Notes: generated by a model from the letters alone, not told the origin. 64,000 nucleotides of DNA from UBA1426 sp050953365 (GCA_050953365.1 JBMNMN010000016.1:1-64000); one strand, 5' to 3'. Positions 1-9,410 are shown, numbered from the stretch's first letter. Made by a program: numbers and translations.

Positions 1-78
1 ACTATAACCCGTTTTTAACGGCTTATGCATTCTGCACTTTCAAAAGGTATTGTTGTAATAAGAATTTTGCACGCGTTT

Positions 79-1236
79 TCAGTCAAGCAGAGTTTTTTCC
101 GGCGACGGCGGGCGCTGACCGTAGTACTGATAATAGCAGATCTCGATCCTGCCGTTATAGAGTTTTCGCCTTCGATCGGCAGGTTTGTCCCGAAAAAGTT
201 TTTCAAATGCTTTGTCGGAGGTGATCAAATAAAGTGACCAAGTGGGATTGGATTCCATAAATTGGCTCAGATCTTTGTAAATCTTTCGGATTTGTTCTTT
301 CTCACCGATTCTCTCTCCGTAAGGCGGATTGCAAATGATAATGCCACGTTCCTCATCGGCGGTCAGCTTGTTCATCGGTTGTACGCGAAAGTCGATGCAG
401 TCATCCACGCCGGCTTCTTCGGCGTTGATCTTCGCAGCAGTTACAGCTTTTCGATCAATATCCGACGCAAGTATCCTTACATCACTTTCATAATTGATTG
501 CTTCGAAGGCGGCCTTCCTTTCCTGTTTCCAAAGCTCTCTGGGAATCCCTTCCCATTCTTCGGATGTGAAGCTTCTGGAGAGGCCGGGGGCAATGTTTCT
601 GCCGATCATGGCTGCTTCGATGGGAATGGTGCCGGAACCGCAAAAGGGGTCAGCCAACAGTCGGCGGGGCTTCCAAAAGGATAGCTGTATTAAGGCCGCT
701 GCCAAGGTTTCTTTGATGGGGGCAGCCACGTCCCGGACGCGGTATCCCCGTTTGTGGAGTCCGGGACCGCTGGTGTCCAGCGTCACCGTGACACGATCCT
801 TCAGCAGAGTCACCTTCACGGTGTAGGCTGCCCCCGTCTCCGGGAACCGCTCCAAACCGTAGGTCTGCTTCAGCCTTTCCACAATGGCTTTTTTAGCGAT
901 GGACTGGCAGTCGGAAACACTGAAAAGCTTCGATTTCACCGAAGTTGCATTTACAGTAAATTTCCCGTCCGCAGGAATCCATTCTTCCCAAGGGAGAGCC
1001 GCCGTCTGTTGGAAGAGCTCCTCGAAGCTTTCCGCATGAAACTCACCCATGCAAATGAGCACCCGATCGGCGCTGCGCAGCCAGAGGTTGGATCTTACCA
1101 CGGCCCGTTCATCGCCCAGATAGGTAATCTTCCCATCCTCACTCTTCAATATTTTATAGCCCAGCGTCTCTATTTCCCTCTTCACTACGGCTTCCAGACC
1201 AAATGTAGCCGTCGCAATCAATTGCAGTTTTGCCAA
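79..1236 (-). CDS. RlmL/YpsC-type THUMP-domain 23S rRNA guanine-N2 methyltransferase
   Basis: Predicted SAM-dependent methylase that modifies a guanine in 23S rRNA. The N-terminal third (LQLIATATFGLEAVVKREI onward) matches the ferredoxin-like plus THUMP RNA-binding part of the family. The C-terminal half has the SAM motif DPFCGSGTIPIEAA and the catalytic NPPYGERIG motif typical of N2-guanine methylases. I place the start at the TTG at 1236-1234 (product begins LAKLQL, 385 aa) because GGGAG lies a good distance upstream. A longer reading from the ATG at 1278 would have to pass through the mbl terminator hairpin, so it is unlikely. The gene follows mbl on the same strand but is separated from it by that terminator. 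Function is by family resemblance; the exact target base cannot be read from sequence. Confidence 0.88.
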   Translation of the reverse strand: MAKLQLIATATFGLEAVVKREIETLGYKILKSEDGKITYLGDERAVVRSNLWLRSADRVLICMGEFHAESFEELFQQTAALPWEEWIPADGKFTVNATSVKSKLFSVSDCQSIAKKAIVERLKQTYGLERFPETGAAYTVKVTLLKDRVTVTLDTSGPGLHKRGYRVRDVAAPIKETLAAALIQLSFWKPRRLLADPFCGSGTIPIEAAMIGRNIAPGLSRSFTSEEWEGIPRELWKQERKAAFEAINYESDVRILASDIDRKAVTAAKINAEEAGVDDCIDFRVQPMNKLTADEERGIIICNPPYGERIGEKEQIRKIYKDLSQFMESNPTWSLYLITSDKAFEKLFRDKPADRRRKLYNGRIEICYYQYYGQRPPSPEKTLLD

Positions 1237-1251
1237 CGTATTCTCCCTTCG

Positions 1252-1276
1252 AAAAAAGCCCCGGCTGCGGGGCTTC
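1252..1276 (-). terminator. Intrinsic terminator of mbl
   Basis: On the minus strand a GC-rich hairpin (GAAGCCCCGC / GCCGGGGC) is followed directly by six T residues. It lies just after the mbl stop codon and before the methyltransferase start. Confidence 0.8.
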
Positions 1277-1307
1277 ATCTTTTCACACAGTATTCATCTT
1301 TTCAATC

Positions 1308-2333
1308 TCAATAATTAAAGTTTCTCTTTCGGTTCAAATGAGTATTTTCCAAAATATCGATGGAATTCAGCGCCTTTCCGGTGCCGATGGCTACACAGGA
1401 TTTGGGATTTTCCGCAATAATCACCGATATGCCTGTGCGTTCCGCTATTCGCTTATCGATGCCGTGAAGCAGCGCGCCGCCCCCGGTCAGGACGATTCCC
1501 CTGTTGCTGATATCTGCGGCCAGTTCGGGCGGAGTGCGCTCCAGCACGCCGTGTACCGTTTCGCAAATGGCCTGCAAGGGTTCCTCGAGAGCTTCCATCA
1601 TCTGCTTAGATGTAATCTCAATAGACTTGGGCAGTCCGGTGACCAGGTCTCTTCCGCGGCATTCCTGAACCACCACCTGCTCCCTCGGATATGCGGTGCC
1701 TATGGTTATTTTCATTTCCTCCGCGGTGCGCTCGCCGATATATAGTTTATGCTCTTTTCGCATATATTTTATGATGGCTTCGTCAAAACGGTCGCCGGCG
1801 ATTTTTACGGAATTGGATGTTACAATGCCGCCCAGAGCGATGACTGCCACATCCGTAGTACCGCCGCCGATATCAATGATCATTATGCCGTTTGGCTGCG
1901 TAATATCCAAGCCTGCTCCGATGGCTGCCGCCACAGGCTCTTCCATTAAATAAACGGATTTGCCTCCCGCCTGAATAGCCGCTTCCCTTACGGCTCTCTT
2001 CTCAACTTCCGTAACTCCGGAGGGAACGCAAACCATAATCCGAGGCTTAAAGAACCGCCCGCTGCCGCATGTTCTGCGAATAAAATACTTCAGCATGCGT
2101 TCCGTCACATCGTAATCCGAAATTACACCGTCCCGCAACGGCCGCACAGCCACAATATTGCTGGGTGTTCTTCCCAGCATCTGCCTGGCCTCTTCACCGA
2201 CGGCCACGATTTCGTTGCTGTCCCTGTTGATGGCCACCACGGACGGCTCTTCGAGCACGATTCCTTTTCCTTTTATATAAACCAACACATTGGCCGTACC
2301 AAGATCGATCCCTACTTCATCTGAAAAACCCAA
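1308..2333 (-). CDS. mbl: MreB-family rod-shape actin homologue (Mbl-like)
   Basis: Bacterial actin that polymerises under the membrane and guides cell-wall synthesis during elongation. The 341-residue protein has the usual length and the actin ATPase motifs: phosphate-1 loop DLGTANVLVY near residue 10, phosphate-2 IIDIGGGTTDVAV near residue 150, and the adenosine motif GIVLTGGGALLHG near residue 280. The start is supported by GGAGG upstream (TATGGAGGTATATATC then ATG). No mreC or mreD follows it, which fits the stand-alone mbl locus of Firmicutes better than an mreBCD operon, but MreB and Mbl are hard to tell apart by eye. It is divergent from cotJA across about 215 bp. Confidence 0.9.
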   Translation of the reverse strand: MGFSDEVGIDLGTANVLVYIKGKGIVLEEPSVVAINRDSNEIVAVGEEARQMLGRTPSNIVAVRPLRDGVISDYDVTERMLKYFIRRTCGSGRFFKPRIMVCVPSGVTEVEKRAVREAAIQAGGKSVYLMEEPVAAAIGAGLDITQPNGIMIIDIGGGTTDVAVIALGGIVTSNSVKIAGDRFDEAIIKYMRKEHKLYIGERTAEEMKITIGTAYPREQVVVQECRGRDLVTGLPKSIEITSKQMMEALEEPLQAICETVHGVLERTPPELAADISNRGIVLTGGGALLHGIDKRIAERTGISVIIAENPKSCVAIGTGKALNSIDILENTHLNRKRNFNY

Positions 2334-2549
2334 TGATATATACCTCCATAATCCAGATTTTTGCTGGCTGTTTTCTTGTGAATTACTGTTAGACTGCTGT
2401 GGATATTATATCTATTTTTTGCCGAAAAAACAATTACATTTTATTGGTATTGCAACCGTGTCAACATCTCTGCTGCTGCATAGTATAAATTAAGGTTTTA
2501 ACGAACCTTGTTACCTCCATATTAATATACCCGAAAGGAGTAATACAAG

Positions 2550-2777
2550 TTGGAAAGTTATATCGACCGGATTCTGGCAGAAATGCAAAGGGAACCGGAT
2601 ACAAGACCGGCTACAGAGAACGCCTTCGACAACACCTATCTCGGGCGGCTCCCACTGGCTATGGCATATGTACCCTTTCAACGTTGGGGAAGCATTTATG
2701 ATCCTCCTCGGGCACTGCAACGGGGAACTATCTTTCCCGACCTGGATCTGCCGTTCTGTGGAAGGGAGTTGATCTGA
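2550..2777 (+). CDS. cotJA: Spore coat associated protein CotJA
   Basis: Small (75 aa) inner spore coat component encoded first in the cotJ operon. The central segment LAMAYVPFQRWGSIYDP is characteristic of CotJA. The start is a TTG preceded by GAAAGGAG at a normal distance; no ATG alternative would preserve the conserved N-terminus. cotJB starts one base after its stop codon, so translation is probably coupled. In Bacillus and Clostridium this operon is transcribed in the mother cell by sigma-E; I could not identify a convincing sigma-E promoter in the upstream 200 bp. Confidence 0.9.
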   Translation: MESYIDRILAEMQREPDTRPATENAFDNTYLGRLPLAMAYVPFQRWGSIYDPPRALQRGTIFPDLDLPFCGRELI

Positions 2778-2778
2778 T

Positions 2779-3036
2779 ATGTCACAACCTTCAAGAGAAA
2801 TGTTGATGCGAAATCTGCAGATGATGAGCTTTGTGCTGGACGATATCGCCCTCTATCTCCAGACACACCCCACCGATCAGGCCGCTCTCCGCTGCTATGA
2901 GAAATATAGGGAGTTAAAAAGGGAGGCGGAAAAACAATATATGGATATGTATGGTCCACTTAGAGAAGATAATGTATTCGTAACAGATCGTTGGACCTGG
3001 GCAGATATGCCCTGGCCCTGGGAAAGGCAGGGATGA
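2779..3036 (+). CDS. cotJB: Spore coat protein CotJB
   Basis: Second gene of the cotJ operon, 85 aa. It has the family pattern of an N-terminal helical segment (LMRNLQMMSFVLDDIALYL), a middle YEKYRELKREAEKQY segment and an aromatic C-terminus (RWTWADMPWPWE). It is packed tightly between cotJA and cotJC (1-3 bp gaps). It is thought to be a structural partner of CotJC in the spore coat; no enzymatic motif is visible. Confidence 0.92.
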   Translation: MSQPSREMLMRNLQMMSFVLDDIALYLQTHPTDQAALRCYEKYRELKREAEKQYMDMYGPLREDNVFVTDRWTWADMPWPWERQG

Positions 3037-3039
3037 TGT

Positions 3040-3657
3040 ATGTGGACTTACGATAGAAAGCTGCAATACCCGGTAAATATCAGCAAACCGGACGCAAGAG
3101 CAGCCAAAATCATTATAACCCAGTTCGGCGGTCCGGACGGAGAATTGGCCGCATCCCAGCGGTACCTTTCCCAGCGGTATAGCATGCCGTACAAACAGGT
3201 GGCAGGCCTTCTGACGGATATCGGCACGGAGGAAATGGCTCACATGGAAATAGTCAGCGCCATCGTCCACCAGTTGACAAAAGACTTATCTTTGGAAGAG
3301 ATAAAAGCCTCGGGCTTGGATACCTATTTCGTGGACCACACCGTAGGCATCTATCCCCAAGCCGCATCCGGGACTCCGTTTACAGCCGCTTATTTTCAAT
3401 CGAAAGGCGACCCGATTACCGATCTGGTGGAGGATATGGCAGCTGAGCAAAAAGCAAGAACTACCTACGACAACTTACTTCGACTCATCGATAATCCGGA
3501 AGTTCGAGATCCGCTGAAATTCCTCAGAGCCAGAGAAATCGTTCATTTCCAGAGATTTGGTGAGGGTTTGCGCATTGTTCAGGATCATTTGAATTCAAGA
3601 AACTTCTACGCAATCAACCCGGGATTTGACCTGCGCAAGCCAAAAAGCGGATCATAA
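3040..3657 (+). CDS. cotJC: Spore coat protein CotJC, manganese-catalase family
   Basis: Member of the dimanganese catalase (ferritin-like) family incorporated into the spore coat, where it may protect against peroxide. The 205 aa product has the expected metal-ligand motifs: an early Glu in GGPDGELAASQRYL, EEMAHMEIV (E-x2-H) near residue 70, a second Glu in DMAAEQKARTTY and a final E-x2-H in REIVHFQRF. It begins 3 bp after cotJB. A hairpin about 65 bp downstream closes the operon. Confidence 0.93.
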   Translation: MWTYDRKLQYPVNISKPDARAAKIIITQFGGPDGELAASQRYLSQRYSMPYKQVAGLLTDIGTEEMAHMEIVSAIVHQLTKDLSLEEIKASGLDTYFVDHTVGIYPQAASGTPFTAAYFQSKGDPITDLVEDMAAEQKARTTYDNLLRLIDNPEVRDPLKFLRAREIVHFQRFGEGLRIVQDHLNSRNFYAINPGFDLRKPKSGS

Positions 3658-3721
3658 GAGCATGTTGTGAATCGAGGTTTCCTGAACATATTCCCTCTCG
3701 CTTTATCAGATTCACTTCATT

Positions 3722-3745
3722 CAGCCACGGATCCCCCCGTGGCTG
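3722..3745 (+). terminator. Probable terminator of cotJABC
   Basis: Perfect 9-bp stem CAGCCACGG / CCGTGGCTG with a 6-nt loop, followed by a T-rich but interrupted tract (GCTCTTATTTCTT). Confidence 0.65.
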
Positions 3746-3855
3746 GCTCTTATTTCTTCGAAGTTTTCCTGATATTTATTTAACTTATAATTCATATACA
3801 GCTATACTATCTCTTTAGATACCGACGGAAACACAAAAAATTCACTAATTGATAG

Positions 3856-3884
3856 TTGACACGACACAAAAAAGCGAGTAGAAT
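3856..3884 (+). promoter_or_regulatory. Sigma-A promoter of the ilv operon
   Basis: Consensus -35 TTGACA (3856-3861) and -10 TAGAAT (3879-3884) with an optimal 17-bp spacer, about 30 bp ahead of the first conserved T-box element. Confidence 0.85.
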
Positions 3885-3910
3885 TGTACCAATATTCATA
3901 TGGTTAACGC

Positions 3911-4208
3911 ATTGACGAGGAAAAGTAGCTTGCCTTCAAGGCCCAGAGAGCTGTCATTTGGTGGAAGACAGCGCTTGAAGTCATGTGAAAATCACCTCCG
4001 AGCAATCGGCTGAAGGGCAGACCTGTGTAAGCTGGATCGGTTGACGACCGATATCCCGTCCGGTATTGAAATACCAAACAATGTGTATTTTCGATGCCAG
4101 TAAGCGGCCTCTTGCGGACGAATCCAGAAATCCAAAAGAGGCAATAAGAGTGGTACCGCAAAGACGTCTGGCCTTTGTCTCTTAACTGAGACGAAGACCA
4201 TTTTTTTA
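3911..4208 (+). promoter_or_regulatory. T-box riboswitch, isoleucine specifier, upstream of ilvB
   Basis: The leader has the ordered T-box landmarks: GAGGAAAAGTAG at the 5' end of stem I, an AGAGAGCTG element, a GGTGGAAGAC segment, then a specifier region GTGAAAATCACCTCCGAG in which the codon ATC lies at 3991-3993. The T-box sequence AAGAGTGGTACCGC (about 4146-4159) is followed by the terminator/antiterminator region. Binding of uncharged tRNA-Ile would favour antitermination and switch on branched-chain amino acid synthesis. Landmark order and context are directly visible; the specifier assignment rests on position relative to the CCTCCGAG segment. Confidence 0.9.
4169..4208 (+). terminator. 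T-box regulated terminator hairpin
   Basis: Thirteen-position stem TGGCCTTTGTCTC against GAGACGAAGACCA (one mismatch and one G-U) with loop TTAACT, followed by seven T residues. This is the alternative structure to the T-box antiterminator. Confidence 0.85.
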
Positions 4209-4260
4209 TAAGATGTACAAGACAACGACAGCACATTTGTGCAAAACAGGGGGAAGGACA

Positions 4261-5925
4261 ATGCAAAAAAACGGTTCGGAAATTATTATGGAAGTTCTGC
4301 TGGAGCAGGGCGTCGATACGATTTTCGGTTATCCCGGCGGCGCCGTATTGAACATTTACGATGCGCTTTATAAATATGCCGATCGCATTCGCCATATACT
4401 GACGGCTCATGAGCAGGGTGCCTCTCATGCAGCCGACGGCTACGCCAGAGCCACCGGAAAACCGGGCGTTGTTATAGCCACTTCCGGTCCCGGCGCCACC
4501 AATTTGGTTACCGGTATCGCAACGGCATTTATGGACTCAATTCCTATGGTTGCCATTACAGGGAACGTGAGCACCGATCTGCTTGGAAAAGACAGCTTCC
4601 AGGAAGTGTATATCACCGGCATAACCATGCCCATTACAAAGCACAACTTCGTCGTTCGCGACGTGACAAAGCTGGCTGATACCCTACGTTACGCCTTTGA
4701 AATCGCCACCACCGGCCGGCCGGGCCCCGTGCTGGTGGACATTCCAAAGGATGTATCGGCGGCCATTTGCGAGTACGAGCCAAAACCTCGTTCCGTAAAG
4801 CGCGAAACTCCTTCAACAATAGATGAAGAGCAGTTAGCCGCTGTTGCAAAGCTGCTCAATCAGAGCAAACGCCCCGTTATGCTGTATGGAGGCGGTGTTG
4901 TGGCGTCCAACGCATCCTCTTCCGTTAAGCAGCTCATTAAAAAAGCAAAGATCCCCAGCTGCCACACGATTATGGGAACCGGCGTGCTTCCTTGCGGCGA
5001 CCCGTACAACTTAGGAATTATCGGCATGCACGGCAGTGTCTCCGCGTCTAGAGCGGTCCAAAGAGCCGATGTGCTTTTAGCGGTGGGCGCTCGTTTTTCC
5101 GACCGGGTAGCCACCAATGCGGGCAAGTTTGCCGCAGGATCAAAAATCATACATATTGATATTGATCCCGCAGAAATCAACAAGAATGTAACTATAGACT
5201 ACAGCATCATCGGCGATGTCCGCGCGGTTTTTGAAAAACTCCTTCCTATGATCGACGAGAAGCATGACGAAAGCTGGCTTGCAGAAATTCAAGAGCTTCG
5301 TTCCAAACGGGAATACAGACCCAAGGACTGCGGTGATTTGAAGCCCCATCAAATTATCCGGGATATCTATGACATCTTCGGAAAGGACATCGTAATGACC
5401 ACGGACGTGGGCCAGCACCAAATGTGGGCAGCCCAATATTCACGAGCGGAAGAGCCTCGGAACTTCCTCACTTCCGGCGGACTGGGAACCATGGGTTACG
5501 GATACGGCGCCGCTATCGGCGCAGCTTGCGGCAGGCCGGACACAAAGATAGTCCACGTTACAGGCGACGGCAGTTTTCACATGAATCTGAACGAACTTTG
5601 TACCTCTGTAAGCCATCAACTCCCCATTACAACCGTGCTATTCAACAACAATGCTTTGGGAATGGTTTACCAGTGGCAAAGGTCCTTCTATGAAGGACGG
5701 TTCTCTTACACGAGGCCCAACCGCAAAACGGATTTTGTTAAGCTGGCAGAGGCTTTCGGCGCCAGGGGCGTGCGCTGTCAGACCCGGGAAGAAGTGCGCC
5801 AAGCCTTGAAAGATGCAGCCAACGGCCAAGGGCCTACCGTAATTGAATGCATCTTAAGCTGCGAGGAACGGGTGCTTCCCATGATCCCTGCCGGCCTCAC
5901 CGTTGATGATATCATATTGGAATAA
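4261..5925 (+). CDS. ilvB: Acetolactate synthase large subunit
   Basis: Thiamine-diphosphate enzyme that condenses two pyruvates, or pyruvate with 2-oxobutyrate, in the first common step of valine/leucine/isoleucine synthesis. The 554 aa protein shows the catalytic Glu in LTAHEQGASHAADGYARATG near residue 47, a central FAD-binding-type domain, and the C-terminal ThDP/Mg motif GDGSFHMNLNELCT ending in NN. The start is the ATG after GGGGGAAGG; an upstream in-frame ATG at 4213 lies within the terminator tail and is not favoured. First gene of ilvB-ilvN-ilvC-ilvD, controlled by the upstream T-box. Confidence 0.96.
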   Translation: MQKNGSEIIMEVLLEQGVDTIFGYPGGAVLNIYDALYKYADRIRHILTAHEQGASHAADGYARATGKPGVVIATSGPGATNLVTGIATAFMDSIPMVAITGNVSTDLLGKDSFQEVYITGITMPITKHNFVVRDVTKLADTLRYAFEIATTGRPGPVLVDIPKDVSAAICEYEPKPRSVKRETPSTIDEEQLAAVAKLLNQSKRPVMLYGGGVVASNASSSVKQLIKKAKIPSCHTIMGTGVLPCGDPYNLGIIGMHGSVSASRAVQRADVLLAVGARFSDRVATNAGKFAAGSKIIHIDIDPAEINKNVTIDYSIIGDVRAVFEKLLPMIDEKHDESWLAEIQELRSKREYRPKDCGDLKPHQIIRDIYDIFGKDIVMTTDVGQHQMWAAQYSRAEEPRNFLTSGGLGTMGYGYGAAIGAACGRPDTKIVHVTGDGSFHMNLNELCTSVSHQLPITTVLFNNNALGMVYQWQRSFYEGRFSYTRPNRKTDFVKLAEAFGARGVRCQTREEVRQALKDAANGQGPTVIECILSCEERVLPMIPAGLTVDDIILE

Positions 5926-6020
5926 TGAGAACGGTCGGCCCAATGCGGCGGCTCGCGTAACCACTTATGTTACGGCTTATACAATGGATTTAATCGGCAA
6001 TCAGAACAAGGAGGAAATCC

Positions 6021-6509
6021 ATGAAAAGGCATATATTGTCCATAATCGTTGAAAATAATGCAGGCGTATTAGCCAGAGTCTCCAGTCTATTCGGGCGGCG
6101 GGGCTACAATATCGACTCCCTGACCGTGTCGGAAACCCACAATCCGGGCACTTCCAACATCACTCTGACTGTGACGGGCGATGACCGCATCCTGGAGCAG
6201 ATCATCAAACAGCTCAACAAGCTGCTGGAAGTGATTTCCGTAAAACACCTGGCCGACAACTACGCCCTGACCCGGGAGCTTTTGCTGATCAAAGTAAAAA
6301 TCGATTCCACCACCCGCACCGAGCTGCGCGAAATTTCGGAAATCTATCAGGCTTCTATTGTAGATCTTGCTCCCGCATCCATGATGATCGAACTGACGGG
6401 AACAACCCAGAAGATCGATGCTTTCCTGCAGAATCTGCAGAACTATCCCATATTGGAAATGTGCCGTACCGGCGTAACCGCACTGGAGCGGGACAGCATT
6501 GTAAAATAA
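6021..6509 (+). CDS. ilvN: Acetolactate synthase small (regulatory) subunit
   Basis: Regulatory partner of IlvB, 162 aa, with an N-terminal ACT domain (HILSIIVENNAGVLARVSSLFGRRGYNIDSL) that would bind valine for feedback control, and the C-terminal ALS_ss_C half (ELLLIKVKID onward). A strong AAGGAGG precedes the ATG. It lies 95 bp after ilvB and 32 bp before ilvC on the same strand. It is called ilvH in some genomes. Confidence 0.94.
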   Translation: MKRHILSIIVENNAGVLARVSSLFGRRGYNIDSLTVSETHNPGTSNITLTVTGDDRILEQIIKQLNKLLEVISVKHLADNYALTRELLLIKVKIDSTTRTELREISEIYQASIVDLAPASMMIELTGTTQKIDAFLQNLQNYPILEMCRTGVTALERDSIVK

Positions 6510-6541
6510 ACCACTTAACAATTAAACGGAGGAAATGAAAG

Positions 6542-7537
6542 ATGGTAAAAATGTACTATGACAAAGATTGCAACTTGGATATTCTGAAGGATAAAACCGT
6601 TGCTATTATCGGGTATGGAAGCCAGGGGCACGCCCATGCCCTTAATTTAAAGGACAGCGGACTAAACGTAGTGGTGGGCTTAAGAAAAGGCTCCTCCAAT
6701 TGGGCAAAGGCAGAAGAAGCCGGCCTGAAAGTGCTTGAAGTAGAAGAGGCCGCCAAAGCCGGTGACCTGGTTATGATGCTGGTTCCCGACGAAAAGGCTG
6801 CCGACCTCTACAAAACCCAGATTGAGCCCAATTTACAACCCGGGAACGTCCTCATGTTTGCTCACGGCTTCAACATTCATTATAACCAAATCATCCCTCC
6901 TATCGAATGCGATGTAATCATGGTGGCTCCGAAAGGCCCGGGACACACGGTTCGCAGCCAGTATCAGGAAGGCAAAGGCGTGCCCTCTTTAATTGCCGTA
7001 CACCAGGACGCTTCCGGTAAAGCGAAGGATTATGCTCTCGCCTATGCGGGCGGCATCGGAGCCGGTCGAGCAGGCATTTTGGAAACAACCTTTAAAGATG
7101 AAACGGAAACCGACCTTTTCGGCGAGCAGGCAGTGCTCTGCGGCGGTGTGACAGAACTTATGAAAGCAGGTTTCGATACGCTGGTAGAGGCGGGCTATCC
7201 TCCCGAAATGGCATATTTTGAATGCCTGCATGAAATGAAACTCATCATCGATCTGGTCAACAAGGGCGGTTTGTCCCTCATGCGCTACTCCATTTCCGAC
7301 ACCGCCGAATTCGGCGACTACGAGTCCGGCCGTCGGATCATCACAGAAGAAACAAGAAAAGAAATGAAGAAAATCCTGAGAGAAGTTCAGGACGGAACCT
7401 TTGCATCCAAGTGGATCGCTGAAAACAACGCAGGAAAAAGAGCTCATTTCCTTGCTTGCCGCCGCATGGAGGCCGAACATCCCATTGAAAAAGTCGGCGC
7501 AAAGCTTCGGGAAATGATGAGCTGGCTGAAGAAATAG
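6542..7537 (+). CDS. ilvC: Ketol-acid reductoisomerase (class I)
   Basis: Mg- and NAD(P)H-dependent enzyme that isomerises and reduces acetolactate to 2,3-dihydroxyisovalerate. The 331 aa length is typical of the short class I form. The Rossmann motif is GYGSQGHAHALNLKDSG; the following beta2-alphaB loop (GLRKGSSNWAKA) carries Arg and Ser residues that usually bind NADPH phosphate. Metal-binding acidic residues occur in the C-terminal knotted domain (DETETDLFGEQAVLCGG; FECLHEMKLIIDL). RBS GGAGG precedes the ATG. Confidence 0.96.
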   Translation: MVKMYYDKDCNLDILKDKTVAIIGYGSQGHAHALNLKDSGLNVVVGLRKGSSNWAKAEEAGLKVLEVEEAAKAGDLVMMLVPDEKAADLYKTQIEPNLQPGNVLMFAHGFNIHYNQIIPPIECDVIMVAPKGPGHTVRSQYQEGKGVPSLIAVHQDASGKAKDYALAYAGGIGAGRAGILETTFKDETETDLFGEQAVLCGGVTELMKAGFDTLVEAGYPPEMAYFECLHEMKLIIDLVNKGGLSLMRYSISDTAEFGDYESGRRIITEETRKEMKKILREVQDGTFASKWIAENNAGKRAHFLACRRMEAEHPIEKVGAKLREMMSWLKK

Positions 7538-7615
7538 AGAACAATCTCGAGCATAAACAGATGCTGCAATGACAAGGAGGCGATAGGATATGGGCCTCTT
7601 TTCAAGGAGAAAAAC

Positions 7616-9280
7616 ATGGATTTAAGAAGTCAACAAGTAACCCGGGGAGTTGAGAGGGCGCCCCATCGCTCCCTCTTCTACGCCATGGGATATACAAAGG
7701 AAGAACTGGACAGACCTCTCATCGGTGTGGTTTCTGCCCATAGCGAAATCGTTCCCGGCCACAGCCATCTGGATAAAATCGCCGAAGCTGTGAAAGCCGG
7801 CGTAAGGATGGCGGGTGGAACACCTATACTCATCCCCTCCATCGGTGTATGCGACGGCATCGCCATGGGACACGTGGGAATGAAGTATTCCCTTCCAAGC
7901 CGGGAGCTCATCGCGGACAGCGTTGAAACCATGGCTCTCGCTCACTGTTTGGACGGACTGGTTCTGGTACCCAACTGCGACAAGATCGTCCCCGGCATGG
8001 TCATGGCAGCCGCGCGGCTCAACCTGCCGGCCATCGTCTGCAGCGGCGGTCCCATGCTGGCCGGTTCTCATAACGAAACCGAAATCAGCCTTTCCTCCCT
8101 GTTTGAAGCGGTGGGAGCGAGAAAAGCCGGACTTATTGACGACGAGGAACTCGATTACATGGAAAACCAGGCCTGCCCCGGCTGCGGTTCCTGCTCCGGC
8201 ATGTTTACGGCCAATTCCATGAACTGCCTCTGCGAAGCCATCGGCATCGCGCTCCCGGGAAACGGCACCATTCCCGCCGTCCATGCGGATCGCATAAAGC
8301 TGGCGAAACGCGCCGGCATGCAGATTATGGACCTCGTAAAGCGGAATATTAAAACCCGGGACATCATCACCGAGGCAGCCGTAGGAAATGCGCTGGCTGT
8401 GGACATGGCTCTCGGCTGCAGCACCAATAGCGTGCTTCACCTGTTGGCCATCTGCTCCGAAGCCGGTATCGATCTCGATCTCGAGCTAATCAACAAAATC
8501 AGCGAGAAAACCCCGAACCTATGCAAACTGGCCCCTGCGGGGAATACCCACATTCAAGACCTTGATGCAGCGGGAGGCATTCCGGCGGTGATGGCTCAGC
8601 TGGCCGAAGGAGGCTATCTCGACACCTCTCTCATCACGGCCACGGGAAAAACCGTAGCGGAAAATATAAAGGGAAGATCCAATAAAAACACGAAGGTCAT
8701 TCGTCCCTTGTCGGATCCCTACAGCCCCACCGGCGGCATCGCGGTGCTTTGGGGTAACATCGCAAAAGACGGCTGCGTGGTGAAGCGTTCCGCCGTGGCG
8801 GAAGAAATGCTGGTTCACAGCGGTCCGGCCAGGGTCTTTGACAGCGAGGATGAGGCTATTGCCACGATTTTCGCCGGAAAGATAAAGCCCGGCGATGTAG
8901 TAGTAATTCGCTATGAGGGGCCCAAAGGCGGTCCGGGTATGCGGGAAATGCTCGGTCCAACTGCTGCTTTAGCCGGCATGGAGCTTGATAAGAGCGTTGC
9001 CCTTATCACGGACGGACGGTTCAGCGGCGCTTCAAGAGGCGCCTCCATCGGACACGTCTCTCCGGAAGCCGCGTCGGGAGGCGAAATCGGCCTCATTCAG
9101 GACGGGGATATCATCGATATCGACATCCCGGCAAATAAGATCAATCTACGGATTTCTGATGAAGAACTGGAACAAAGAAAAGCAAACTGGAAACCGAAAG
9201 AACCCAAACCGCTCACCGGCTGGCTGTCGCGCTATGCCAGGTTAGTATCCTCGGCAAACACCGGAGCCGTGCTCCGCTAA
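7616..9280 (+). CDS. ilvD: Dihydroxy-acid dehydratase
   Basis: Iron-sulfur dehydratase converting dihydroxyacids to 2-oxoacids in the branched-chain pathway. It is 554 aa, with the Fe-S cysteines in PNCDKIVPGM near residue 122 and CPGCGSCSGMFTANSMNCL near residue 193, and the C-terminal GRFSGASRGASIGHVSPEA substrate/Mg motif. Last gene of the ilv operon; SD AAGGAG seven bases before the ATG. It is followed by a 30-bp tandem repeat and a strong terminator. Confidence 0.96.
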   Translation: MDLRSQQVTRGVERAPHRSLFYAMGYTKEELDRPLIGVVSAHSEIVPGHSHLDKIAEAVKAGVRMAGGTPILIPSIGVCDGIAMGHVGMKYSLPSRELIADSVETMALAHCLDGLVLVPNCDKIVPGMVMAAARLNLPAIVCSGGPMLAGSHNETEISLSSLFEAVGARKAGLIDDEELDYMENQACPGCGSCSGMFTANSMNCLCEAIGIALPGNGTIPAVHADRIKLAKRAGMQIMDLVKRNIKTRDIITEAAVGNALAVDMALGCSTNSVLHLLAICSEAGIDLDLELINKISEKTPNLCKLAPAGNTHIQDLDAAGGIPAVMAQLAEGGYLDTSLITATGKTVAENIKGRSNKNTKVIRPLSDPYSPTGGIAVLWGNIAKDGCVVKRSAVAEEMLVHSGPARVFDSEDEAIATIFAGKIKPGDVVVIRYEGPKGGPGMREMLGPTAALAGMELDKSVALITDGRFSGASRGASIGHVSPEAASGGEIGLIQDGDIIDIDIPANKINLRISDEELEQRKANWKPKEPKPLTGWLSRYARLVSSANTGAVLR

Positions 9281-9308
9281 CCAGAGCACGCCGTGTTAAC
9301 CCGAACTG

Positions 9309-9390
9309 CGCTGCGCTAATCGAAGAATACTTTAGCCGCGCTGCGCTAATCGAAGAATACTTTAGCCACGTTGCGCTAGCTGCGCTAAAG
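9309..9390. repeat. 30-bp tandem repeat after ilvD
   Basis: Two copies of a 30-bp unit (CTGCGCTAATCGAAGAATAC then TTTAGCCGCG) start at 9311 and 9341, followed by a degenerate third copy with TTTAGCCACG. GCGCTA motifs continue to about 9390. The array starts about 30 bp after the ilvD stop. Confidence 0.8.
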
Positions 9391-9410
9391 GTTAATAAAC
9401 GAACTGAAAC

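Noticed and set aside
7622..8440. 272-codon open frame on the minus strand
   Set aside because: Lies wholly antisense to ilvD; composition reflects the complement of ilvD codons, with no SD and no family resemblance.
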